Assembly (NCBI GenBank): GCA_965220365.1
Contig: OZ244823.1
Coordinates: 496,001-560,000 of the forward strand
Source: Bin80 sp965220365
GTDB lineage: Bacteria > Bacteroidota > Rhodothermia > Rhodothermales > Bin80
Reading direction: 5' to 3'
Length of the DNA stretch: 64,000 nucleotides
This document shows positions 49,471 to 58,190 of the stretch, in pieces (the first letter of the stretch is position 1; each line of letters opens with the position of its first letter). The position numbers were made by a program, and so were the translations under genes. Below the pieces are notes generated by a model. That model saw only the letters and a program-made list of their open reading frames with translations. It had not been told where the DNA came from and did not search any database.

Positions 49471-50156
49471 GACGGGAATCTAGTTGTATGCCACCCCAAT
49501 ACGACGTAGGGTCACATCGGTTGCCAACAAGCTGGAGGTGTCCATGTCCATCGTGGTGGAACACCAAGGCGGTGTCCCCGCGGTTGATGACTAGTGGAGT
49601 TCAAAGGCTGGATCGAACCAGCGGGCGAGAGCTTGAGGGCGTTGCATTTATGCGACGAACCTGAATGAATCCCGAGAACCCAATTGATGACAAAACGATT
49701 TGCTCTGGTCGCGACGCTTGCCTTGGCTATTGTCGCCCAAATCCATCGGCACAAGCGACACAAAAGGACATAACGATTAAGGCGCGGGTTGGCACCCTCG
49801 GGCTTGAGGCCGAGGTGCCGGTTTCGCTGCGCCAGCATGTCGCAATTCGGGGGTGGGACGGATTCAATATTGATAGGAAGAGGCTTCTTAGCAGCTACGG
49901 AAGTTGCCGTAATCTGTACGAACATATTTAACAACGTTGCGTAATTTGCCCGACTTGTCAGTCAATCGTTTTTGTTTCATAACGGGGACGGTGTGCGTTG
50001 CGGTTGTAGGTGCACGCCACAATCGTGTCACGACGAACGTCCAGTGCAATGTGGTAGCGGGTCCGACAAGAGGGAGTAGAAGTTTAAGCTTGCATAACGA
50101 GTAAAGGCTGGCTTAAGCATCGGGTGATAAGGCTCGGCTAAGAAACCTGTTATGCT
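49471..50156. other. Intergenic region with decayed sequences
   Basis: Apart from the frameshifted fragment at 49687 no gene is supported. On the minus strand around 50070-49985, the segment CRTRYHIALDVRRDTIVACT with further residues looks like part of a decayed transposase, but it is too short to assign. The promoter of the gene at 50157 should lie near 50100. Confidence 0.35.
49687..49931 (+). pseudogene. Frameshifted fragment of a small outer-membrane-like protein
   Basis: The frame from the ATG at 49687 encodes a signal peptide MTKRFALVATLALAIVAQ, then is lost. In the next frame the sequence continues PSAQATQKDITIKARVGTLG and LEAEVPVSLRQHVAIRG, a beta-strand pattern like that of small barrel proteins, ending YEHI-stop. 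A frameshift near 49740 joins the two. The product would be short, so the gene is probably a truncated relic. Confidence 0.5.
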
Positions 50157-53100
50157 ATGATATCTAATGAAAAGTGGGCGCATATTTTGTCACTATCTCC
50201 TCGTCAAACCAAGCTACTTGAGTCTCTCTCCAATCATAACGATTCTCTTGGCAAAATGTATTTGGGTGGCTTGTATGCGCTTATCGACTCTTCGAGTCCA
50301 GATCGGATTGCCCAAGCGGCACATAGCTTTAGAGAGTTAATGGAAAAGGCGCCACGATATATAGGGGGATTACCGAGGAAGCAAAAGGACGGTTACTCAT
50401 TAAAGTCGGAAGTACGTGAGCTCCAGAAGACTTGGACCAAGATGCAAAAAGGGTCAAAATGCTCCGAACAAGGTTCAGGTTGGTCTGGTGAGATAGATTC
50501 TCCGCTGGCTAATTTCTTAAGCAGCCTCTGCCAATTCTTCAAAGATTTTGAAGAAAATCGTCCTACCCGAAGGCAAGAATTTGCGAATCTACGTGAGAGA
50601 AAGGATCCGTCAACGGAGGCACTACCCGAAATCATGGAGAGCCCGATCACCAAGGAGTGGGTTAAGCTAAACGGAACATTTACGAAAATATGTCATCACC
50701 AATACTCTCCTGGGCCCCCAGAATTTGAACAATATGTTGGGCAACTTGAAGAGAGATTAATAGCAGTTTTAGTTCCTCAGACTGTGTCAGACCATGAAGA
50801 GATTAAGCGACAAATAACTATCCTGGAAGACAATGTGATTAAGCGCGAACAGGTAAAGTGCTTGCTACGCAATCACATAAAGCGTAAAGCAGATCATGTC
50901 TATTTCTACGAAAACATTTCTCTGACTGACTGGCTTGATCCCTTATTTCAGGAGGGAGTTTTCAATAAGTTGCCCGAACCAGTAGTAGAGGGGGATTTCG
51001 TTTCGTATCCTTTCTGGCCGGAAGGCCAGTATTTGCTTCGGATGGCACGGTCAACAACTGACAAAGCAACCCAGGCACTAATAGCAAGGATTATTGAGAA
51101 CATCTCTAATTCTGAGAATCAGCATGCAGAAGCAGTGCGAGTACAAGTCGCAACTGCTTTGCCACCAGACATTACACTCCGATTCGTTAAGAAGCTACAG
51201 AAGCGGCTTTCAGGCCAAGAACTATTTATCGGCCTGACCTGGGCAGATGCTATCATTAATTTTGCACTACGCATTGCAAAAGTGGGTCATGTCACTCCCG
51301 TTTTATATCTCCTGCGATCCCTACTAAAGGTATTACCAGACCCAAGGCCAGAGGAAGAGATGCCATTGGAAATACCTGAGACGAAGGTAGCGATTGACAG
51401 GTGGCGTTATGTACAGTTGATTGAAGACGATCTGCCTAATTTTGTGGACATGTACGGTCCATTTAAGGTGTTGAAGATTGTACTATGCCCGCTCTTGGAT
51501 CGGGCAGTTGAATTAAATAATATAGGTGACTCCGACAGCCAGCCAGATTATTCACTAATTTGGCGACCGGTTATTCAGGAATCCGAAATACATGATACAT
51601 CTCCCCATCAACTATTAACTACGGCTGTTGTCGTAACAGCCGAGCAAGCCATTCAGAAGAATCCGCAATGCGTACATGAGCTAGTCAAACTCTTAGAGAA
51701 TCGGAGGCCACTAAGAGCAATTTTTGTTCGAATCGTGCTCCACTTATTGACACATGAGTCTGAAGAGAGCCACGGTCTGGCTACTGATCGACTTTCATGT
51801 CCCAAAATCATGAGTAACATTGAACTTTGGGCCGAATACGACAATCTGCTTCGCCGACAGTTCCCAAATCTTTCACCCGAACAACAAGATAAAATTGTTG
51901 AGAATATTTTGGCGGGCCCCCGATTGGAAAGAGAGAATCCTGATACGCAAATGCTAATTAATGAGGATGAATGGATCTTAATGAGACTTCATCTGATTTC
52001 GGAGCATTTGCCTCACGAAGCCTCCCTGCATTATCAAGCTCTTCGGTCAAAGTCTCCCGATCCTGCGTCACTTCTATCAAAATTTCCTCCCTTTAGAACC
52101 AAATCGTGGATAGGTCCGACAAGCCCCTGGAGTCTTGATGAGATGGACAGACTAGATCCCCGAGATGTTATTGTTTTCCTGAAGGAGTGGATGCCGAAAG
52201 GGGGCTGGGATGCACCATCTCCCGAAGGCCTAAGCAGAATATTGGCCATCACCGTTAAGAAAAACGCTGCAGAGTATGCGAATGAGGCACATGCTTTCTC
52301 TGATCTTGAGCCAACATATATCAAGGCATTATTCTATGGATTAACAGAGACGGGGCAAAAATTCCCGTGGGGACCTGTTCTACAACTTAGTAGATGGGTT
52401 GTAGATCAATCAAGGGATTACGATTATGCGGATCAACAGATGGCAGATGGACAAGCACTTGATCGGGATCCTGATTGGGGGTGGACACGAAAGAGCATAG
52501 CTCATCTACTGAAGAAGGGACTTGAGCATGATGGTCAGACACGAATACCGTACGATTATCGGGAAGATGTCTGGTACGTCTGTGAGAAATTACTCTGTGA
52601 TCCAGAGCCTACGCCAGAATACGAACAGCAGTATGGTGGGGACCTCTATGACTTTACAAACATGGCCATCAATACCGTACGTGGAACAACTATGCATGTT
52701 GTTATGGCATTTGTAGAATGGAGTTCTGTGAACCTACGTGGAGGAATTGATCCCAACAATGAGCAAGGTATATTCGATAAGTTGACCAGAGTACATCAGG
52801 TACTTGAAGCGCATCTATCAATTGAATTTGATCCATCGCTATCGGTACGAGCCGTTTATGGTGAATGGTTTACTCGCCTTTACCAAATCGATAAAGAGTG
52901 GGCAAGCGGTATTATCCCCATCTTGTTTCCTCTTGAAAGAGATAAGCAAGAATATTTTCTTGCGGCATGGCATTCATATTGCCTAATGTCAAGAATTAAG
53001 GTTGAGTTGTTCGAATTGCTTAGTGATCAATACAAGTACGCAATTGAATTGCTGAAGGATGTGCCTAGAGATCGTATGAGAAGTGAATATAAAATGGCCG

Positions 53101-53696
53101 GACAATTGGCAAAGCTATTCGCGCTGGAGGAGGAGGTCCCTTCGGTCAAAGTGACGATTGACAAGTTTTTCCTTTTCGCAGATGACCATTTGCGAAGCTA
53201 TATGGTTACGCGTATGGCAGTTGGATTTTCAGATTACGAAAGAAAGCCGTTTATGTCATGTGTAGACCGACTCAAACGTTTCTGGGATCAGCGACTTGCC
53301 ACGCTTGAGGAGAGTGAGTCGCCAAACGACAGCCAGCGTGAGTTGGAGGCATATGGGAAGTGGTTTCTGCTGGATTGCTTGTCTCCCGAGTGGGCGCTTA
53401 AACAGCTTTTACGAACATTGAGGTTGGCGAAGAATGTGGCGGATTGGCCAGCTGTTTGTGAGAGGCTCGTAAACTTGAGTCATGATTATCCAAAGGAGAC
53501 GACGGAGTGTATCAGATGTTTGGCGGAGCGGGGGGATGAGTGGTTTCTGGGACGGACAGATAATTGTAGAAAGGTACTGTCTCGGGTGATGGATTCTGGA
53601 AATGAAGAAGCAAAGGAATTGGCAAAGGAAGTCGTCGACTATTTAGTAGCCAGAGGATTCTCCAATTACAGGCTAATAGTCGTTAGCTCAGATTAG
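50157..53696 (+). CDS. Very large helical protein of unknown function
   Basis: 1179 residues from the ATG at 50157, with no signal peptide and no transmembrane segment. The sequence is mostly alpha-helical and Trp/Leu/Glu-rich, with HEAT- or TPR-like helix pairs throughout (for example VTPVLYLLRSLLKVLPDPRP, LTTAVVVTAEQAIQKNPQCV, LLRTLRLAKNVADWPAVCER). No Walker, nuclease or methyltransferase motif is visible. The style resembles the long C-terminal helical regions of large STAND/Avs-type defence ATPases, but the ATPase itself is absent. It stands alone between decayed mobile elements. Its function is unknown; a sensor or scaffold role in defence is a guess from context. Confidence 0.7.
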   Translation: MISNEKWAHILSLSPRQTKLLESLSNHNDSLGKMYLGGLYALIDSSSPDRIAQAAHSFRELMEKAPRYIGGLPRKQKDGYSLKSEVRELQKTWTKMQKGSKCSEQGSGWSGEIDSPLANFLSSLCQFFKDFEENRPTRRQEFANLRERKDPSTEALPEIMESPITKEWVKLNGTFTKICHHQYSPGPPEFEQYVGQLEERLIAVLVPQTVSDHEEIKRQITILEDNVIKREQVKCLLRNHIKRKADHVYFYENISLTDWLDPLFQEGVFNKLPEPVVEGDFVSYPFWPEGQYLLRMARSTTDKATQALIARIIENISNSENQHAEAVRVQVATALPPDITLRFVKKLQKRLSGQELFIGLTWADAIINFALRIAKVGHVTPVLYLLRSLLKVLPDPRPEEEMPLEIPETKVAIDRWRYVQLIEDDLPNFVDMYGPFKVLKIVLCPLLDRAVELNNIGDSDSQPDYSLIWRPVIQESEIHDTSPHQLLTTAVVVTAEQAIQKNPQCVHELVKLLENRRPLRAIFVRIVLHLLTHESEESHGLATDRLSCPKIMSNIELWAEYDNLLRRQFPNLSPEQQDKIVENILAGPRLERENPDTQMLINEDEWILMRLHLISEHLPHEASLHYQALRSKSPDPASLLSKFPPFRTKSWIGPTSPWSLDEMDRLDPRDVIVFLKEWMPKGGWDAPSPEGLSRILAITVKKNAAEYANEAHAFSDLEPTYIKALFYGLTETGQKFPWGPVLQLSRWVVDQSRDYDYADQQMADGQALDRDPDWGWTRKSIAHLLKKGLEHDGQTRIPYDYREDVWYVCEKLLCDPEPTPEYEQQYGGDLYDFTNMAINTVRGTTMHVVMAFVEWSSVNLRGGIDPNNEQGIFDKLTRVHQVLEAHLSIEFDPSLSVRAVYGEWFTRLYQIDKEWASGIIPILFPLERDKQEYFLAAWHSYCLMSRIKVELFELLSDQYKYAIELLKDVPRDRMRSEYKMAGQLAKLFALEEEVPSVKVTIDKFFLFADDHLRSYMVTRMAVGFSDYERKPFMSCVDRLKRFWDQRLATLEESESPNDSQRELEAYGKWFLLDCLSPEWALKQLLRTLRLAKNVADWPAVCERLVNLSHDYPKETTECIRCLAERGDEWFLGRTDNCRKVLSRVMDSGNEEAKELAKEVVDYLVARGFSNYRLIVVSSD

Positions 53697-53840
53697 TTGG
53701 GCAGCACGATTACGCGCACCGAGGATAGCCGCCTGACTACCGGTCTGTGTCCCAAGCTATCCTTCTTGCCGACATGCTTGTTCTTTTCAAGGCCGCCGAT
53801 ATATGTCTTGTCTACCTCGATCAGACTTTTGAATGCTTTG
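53697..53840 (-). pseudogene. IS1595-family transposase fragment
   Basis: The minus strand reads DKAFKSLIEVDKTYIGGLEK then NKHVGKKDSLGHRPVV before divergence and a stop. The VDxTYxGGxExNKH pattern is the start of the IS1595 (ISXO2-like) DDE domain, with the first catalytic Asp. Only about 45 residues remain. Confidence 0.65.
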
Positions 53841-53865
53841 TCAATTTCCTGATATAGTAAGTTAT

Positions 53866-54640
53866 TCAGGCAGAGTCTACTGCCGAATGCTTTTTGCGTG
53901 CTTCCTGGTAAGATGTCTTACTTTGACGGGCCGTTTCCACCTTCGTGCGACATCCCTTATTTGGCATGGTGTTTATCTCCAACGGATCATTCAGTGCATC
54001 GCGCACGGCAGGACTGTAAAAGTCCCGATCAAACGAACACGTCCGCAACCTTGGGTAATGTGTTTGTGTGGATGTCGCCAGTGACAACGCGGTACCTACG
54101 TCGGTGCCCTCACACTCAATTTCGCGTGATCCTCAATTACGGCTTCTGGAAGTTCCAATTCGTAGGAAACACCTGCCTTCCCTTTCACAATCCAGCGGGG
54201 AAACGGATTGGAGATTGAAAATATCTTCTCCTCGTATGGAATCTTTTCCCCGTTAAGGATTCGGCGCCCAACTTGGCCACCAATTGCGCGATACCGCCCA
54301 AATGTCTACGGGAAACGGCTTTAGCACTGCTGAACGCCTCTGAATGTTGCTAAACCTTCCTTTGAAGTCGCAGCTGATTTCCCGCTTTAATCCCGCCAAT
54401 ACGATGATGGGCCACAAATCCATCCTCGGATGCCCCCGGTCCTTCCAGGCCCGGGATCATACTCCTTTTCCAACAGATCAAACAGCTTCTGCCCGAACTT
54501 CCTGTTCATAAAAAGCTGCTGTAATCCACACGGATACGCAACGATATCGTGACGACTTATGGAGTTGATTTGGATCCCCTCAACTGGCGTGCTGTCAAGA
54601 GACAGCTGGAATTGAAGCACTTTACGCTTGGGGAATTTTT
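53866..54640 (-). pseudogene. ISNCY-type transposase relic
   Basis: Reading the minus strand from about 54640, the N-terminal part is recognisable as VLQFQLSLDSTPVEGIQINS, GLQQLFMNRKFGQKLFDLLE and YDPGPGRTGG. After several frameshifts comes GKAGVSYELELPEAVIED, and finally LRTCSFDRDFYSPAVRDALN and ARKKHSAVDSAINNLLYQEI (from 54087 to about 53850). This order matches ISNCY transposases, where SFDKGFxSP and RRxHSAVESAIN are C-terminal. Many stops make it non-functional. It runs straight into the IS1595 fragment. Confidence 0.7.
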
Positions 54641-54665
54641 TTGAGGGAAGATGAGCCAGTTTATT

Positions 54666-54889
54666 TCCTTGAACGCCAAATCCAAGCCAAGTGTCCCAAA
54701 ACCCATCGGGGTTTTTTGTGCGTAACTCCTCCGTATTTGAGAAGTTGTTGTATCTTTTGACAGACACTATTTTTGCTTTCTCGAACACTAAATCCAAACC
54801 AGTGTCCAAAAACTCATCGGGGTTTTGTCGCAATCCCCCTATACTTGGGAGATTGCATATTTTTTGGCAAACACCATTTACTTCTGTGC
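54666..54889. repeat. Two tandem copies of a 112-bp unit
   Basis: Unit 1 is about 54666-54777 and unit 2 about 54778-54889. Both contain CATCGGGGTTTT near the middle, preceded by AATCCAAxCCxAGTGTCC and followed by a T-rich ACACxATTT stretch. The copies differ at many positions. They lie upstream of the GH16-like gene and next to the ISNCY relic; they could be part of an element end or a promoter array. Confidence 0.65.
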
Positions 54890-54958
54890 CGAAGACTTAA
54901 AGATCGGACAAGGTCTTTACTTCGCCACGGTTAAAGAGCACATAACCTACTTACAGCC

Positions 54959-56854
54959 ATGAGCAAAGCAAATATGATACCTATGCAACGTCTACTTTAT
55001 CTGATAATGATGTGTCATTGTATGGCGCTCATTGCAGGCCCACGAGGGGCATACGCGCAATTGCCGAGTCAGGGTGTGGTCTTCGACGACTTTGAATACA
55101 CGAGCACTACATGGTGTTCGGAAGTAAACAACACATGCGAGGACTACCCAAATAGTCAACCGCCTTCAGGATCGGTGTTCGGACGAAATGTCTGGCACAC
55201 GAATACAAGTGGTGCTACGACGGACACACGAGCTTGGTACCAGTACCTCTGGCAAGAACAAGAGTATCAGGACACGCTCACTTCGTTCAATTTGAATGGT
55301 ACTGGCTACCATCACTTAATTTTTCGAGCAGATTCAGGCTCCCATGGAGGTCATGAAAGCGATGGTACTAAACCCAGACAAATTATCTCCGGTTTCACGG
55401 CTCGACGAGGGACCTGGGCGGCGCGTGTCAATTTCGGTGACCTAGAGCCTGCTAACGTCGCCGATTTTGTTCAGGCATTTTGGACGCTTAGTCTTGCCTC
55501 TGGAAAAGCAACTGATGGTTCGACGCGATGGAATGAGTTTGATTTCGAATGGAATAACCGGTTCAACGATACTACACAAACGTATCACTATCTCAGAACT
55601 GGGCACACAGCGGGAGACGTTAGCAGTGCGAATGCCAGCACGAGCCATGAACCGTTGTTCAGCCCTGCATGGCCCAATCCCGAGAATGGTGCAGGTAGTC
55701 CGAAAAATTTTGATTGGTCATGCAAGTTCGTCTGGGGAAATCACGAGTACGTAAGCGCACTTAACGGGCAGGACTGCTCCCGGTTAATAAATCAGGATAC
55801 AGTGGAGGTTATAATTCAGCAGGATACAGTCAAATACACACCACTCTATGATCCGGGGATGATTCTTGTCCTTCAGATTACTGACAACACAGTCTTTTAC
55901 GACATTGTCTCGGACGGTTGGGGTGGTGTCCTCGTAGCCCACTCGGAAATCAGCAATCGCATCCCCAATCTCCCAATGGCAGCCTTATTCAGCCAACACA
56001 TCCAAAGCGAGTCGAAGGTAGGTACCACGGAAGATTATTCAGTGGATTGGTTCTATTACTCACCAAGTACAACGATCAACATCAATAATGTGAAACAGCA
56101 CGTCACCTATTTGCGAAATACGGTGTCTACCTCCCGCTTTAACAACACAGGCATTGGTCTGGAACGTCCATTTGCACATCTGCCCGGTATCGCGTCTACG
56201 TATAACAGGGCAAATCGGACCACTCCACTCTCACTTGACTTCAGTCTTAATCCCACCACTATGGTGCCTGGAAGCACAACCACCCTTGTTGCACTTCCAC
56301 CTCTTAGACATGGGTTTTATCAATACAGCTGGAGATATCGACAACATTATTCAAATGGTTCTCTCTCGGAATGGTTTTCTCTAATAACCTCAAATCCTAG
56401 TGGATGGGAAACAACATTTACATTTCCATCAGGTGTTGCAAGGATCGAATTCGAGGTACGGCTTGAGGAATTGCAAAGTCCAAGCAACCCGGTGGTTCTT
56501 AACAACGACACAGTATCTCCTATTACTGAAAATTTCACTATTTTCGCTGATGATAATGCCTCCGCAGGGGGAAAGACAAATCTCGTATCAGGATTGGTTG
56601 GCCTCAAACAGAACTACCCGAACCCGTTCAATCCGGTTACAAAAATCCACTTCGGCATTCCCGACCCCGGGCATGTCACTCTTGTTATTTCTGACATTCT
56701 AGGACGGGAAGTCGCACGACTGGTGGATGACCAAGTGAGTGCGGGCCATCATCAAGTGACATGGGATGCCTCCAGCTTCCCTAGTGGCGTGTATATTTAT
56801 CACTTGCGCACTCCTTTACTCACCCAGACCAGAACGATGGTGTTGACGAAGTAG
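54959..56854 (+). CDS. GH16-like glycoside hydrolase with T9SS sorting domain
   Basis: 631 residues. A signal peptide ends near LIAGPRGAYAQ; the true start may be the second ATG (54983), which gives a better signal. The N-terminal jelly-roll (about 35-340) has ARRGTWAARVNFGDLEPANV and WNEFDFEWNNRF at 191-202, whose EFDFE is the GH16 ExDxE catalytic motif, pointing to an endo-beta-glucanase or related activity. A beta-sandwich follows, and the C-terminus (about 555-631) is a type A T9SS signal: LKQNYPNPFNPVTKIHFGIP, ISDILGREVARLVDDQ, FPSGVYIYHL. It would be exported through the type IX system. Single gene. Confidence 0.78.
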   Translation: MSKANMIPMQRLLYLIMMCHCMALIAGPRGAYAQLPSQGVVFDDFEYTSTTWCSEVNNTCEDYPNSQPPSGSVFGRNVWHTNTSGATTDTRAWYQYLWQEQEYQDTLTSFNLNGTGYHHLIFRADSGSHGGHESDGTKPRQIISGFTARRGTWAARVNFGDLEPANVADFVQAFWTLSLASGKATDGSTRWNEFDFEWNNRFNDTTQTYHYLRTGHTAGDVSSANASTSHEPLFSPAWPNPENGAGSPKNFDWSCKFVWGNHEYVSALNGQDCSRLINQDTVEVIIQQDTVKYTPLYDPGMILVLQITDNTVFYDIVSDGWGGVLVAHSEISNRIPNLPMAALFSQHIQSESKVGTTEDYSVDWFYYSPSTTININNVKQHVTYLRNTVSTSRFNNTGIGLERPFAHLPGIASTYNRANRTTPLSLDFSLNPTTMVPGSTTTLVALPPLRHGFYQYSWRYRQHYSNGSLSEWFSLITSNPSGWETTFTFPSGVARIEFEVRLEELQSPSNPVVLNNDTVSPITENFTIFADDNASAGGKTNLVSGLVGLKQNYPNPFNPVTKIHFGIPDPGHVTLVISDILGREVARLVDDQVSAGHHQVTWDASSFPSGVYIYHLRTPLLTQTRTMVLTK

Positions 56855-56976
56855 TTTGTTTTCTTCTGAACTATTCCAAAGAAATCGTCAATCGCTATCC
56901 GGTATGGCAATACAGGCGTGTTGGGGTCAAGCTCTTTCACAGATGACTATCAGACGAAGCTAAGCAAAACAGATCT

Positions 56977-57759
56977 ATGAATGTTGAGAAATCAATTGCG
57001 CTGGACTCTGGGAGAAGTGGTAGGGATCACTACGAAGCCACCTATTTAGATGCCTTAGAACAGCAAGCGGAGTGGCTGCATAGAGGTGCCGGACAAAAGG
57101 CGGACTCGATAGAACAACTTCTCCGCCGAAATAGGATAAAGCCAGAGTCTGTTTTGGAACTTGGTTGTGGCACTGGCGCCGTCATAGGTGAGTTGCAACA
57201 GAGAGGACTAGCCCAGCACTACTATGGCATTGATTATTCAGCAACGGCGATAGCCTATCTAAAGACCGCATTCCCAAATATCCAGTGTGCTGTGGCTGAC
57301 GTGATGGAAACCACCAATGTATTCGACAAGGACTCATTTGATGTTGTTGTCTGTAGTCACATTATTGAGCATCTTGAGGACCCTGTGTCGTTTTTACAAG
57401 CGATCGGTCGACAGTTCCAATTTGATTATTTGGTGGTGGAGGTACCCTTGGAAGATCTGTTTTTCGGACGAGTTAAAGCTCTCTTGAAAGATCGCAGCAA
57501 AAATCCGGCAGGGCATGTGCAGTTTTTTACGCGCCATAGCTTTCTTGCGCTTATCACGGCCATGCAGTACACAGTTGTTGATGAGCGAGTCTACGCGCCA
57601 TGCTTCGATAAGGAAACACTGCAGTTTGCTTACGGCGAAAAGGGTCTGCTGCGCTACCTCGGCAAAGTACTGACAGAACATTATTTACCGAAACATACAT
57701 CTCGCTTGTGGACGAGGTGGTATCATGCTCACTATGCGGTGCTTTGCCAAAAACAGTGA
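56977..57759 (+). CDS. Class I SAM-dependent methyltransferase
   Basis: 260 residues. Motif I is SVLELGCGTGAVIGEL near 60, motif II YGIDYSATAIAYL near 85, and motif IV SFDVVVCSHIIEHLEDPVSF near 122, as in Methyltransf_11-type enzymes. A C-terminal helical region (about 190-260) includes KVLTEHYLPKHTSRLWTRWY. The substrate cannot be predicted. It stands alone between the T9SS cargo gene and purL. Confidence 0.85.
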   Translation: MNVEKSIALDSGRSGRDHYEATYLDALEQQAEWLHRGAGQKADSIEQLLRRNRIKPESVLELGCGTGAVIGELQQRGLAQHYYGIDYSATAIAYLKTAFPNIQCAVADVMETTNVFDKDSFDVVVCSHIIEHLEDPVSFLQAIGRQFQFDYLVVEVPLEDLFFGRVKALLKDRSKNPAGHVQFFTRHSFLALITAMQYTVVDERVYAPCFDKETLQFAYGEKGLLRYLGKVLTEHYLPKHTSRLWTRWYHAHYAVLCQKQ

Positions 57760-58190
57760 GGTGGGCAGGGGCATGGATGGTGTAATTTCCGTAAGCGCTA
57801 ACTCACTCATCTACATGATATCTTGTACGGAACGACGAGTTATAGGCTTAACATTATTTTTCAAACGAATCAGTGGCCGACATGTCCCGGAAGGAATACG
57901 CACGCAGATGGTACGATTACAGATGTTCGCATTTGCCCTTGCCGTGCACCCCGTTTACGGATTCCGCGTTCGCACAAATACATACGGTGACATTGCTCAT
58001 CGGGGCTGCCCGAGATATGCACATATCCGGTTCCCGGACTGTAATCAGGTTTGTTGCTCCGACGCTGTTAAAGTAGACTACTGCGATATCTTCTGTAGAG
58101 ATCATGTTTATGTAGAATCACAGAAATACCGCATATTGGACGACTTGCTGCAGTGAGCGGTAAAAGACTTATCAGATAGGTAAAACATTG
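57760..58190. other. Intergenic region upstream of purL
   Basis: A plus-strand frame of 143 codons overlaps the methyltransferase end, and a minus-strand frame at 57917-58105 has several Cys, but neither shows a start signal or family resemblance. The purL promoter should lie here. Confidence 0.35.

Noticed and set aside
49512..49934. Minus-strand frame of 140 codons
   Set aside because: It is antisense to the frameshifted barrel-like fragment at 49687, which explains the sequence better.
57725..58156. Plus-strand frame of 143 codons upstream of purL
   Set aside because: It overlaps the end of the methyltransferase gene, has no ribosome-binding site or recognisable domain, and its composition is unlike its neighbours.
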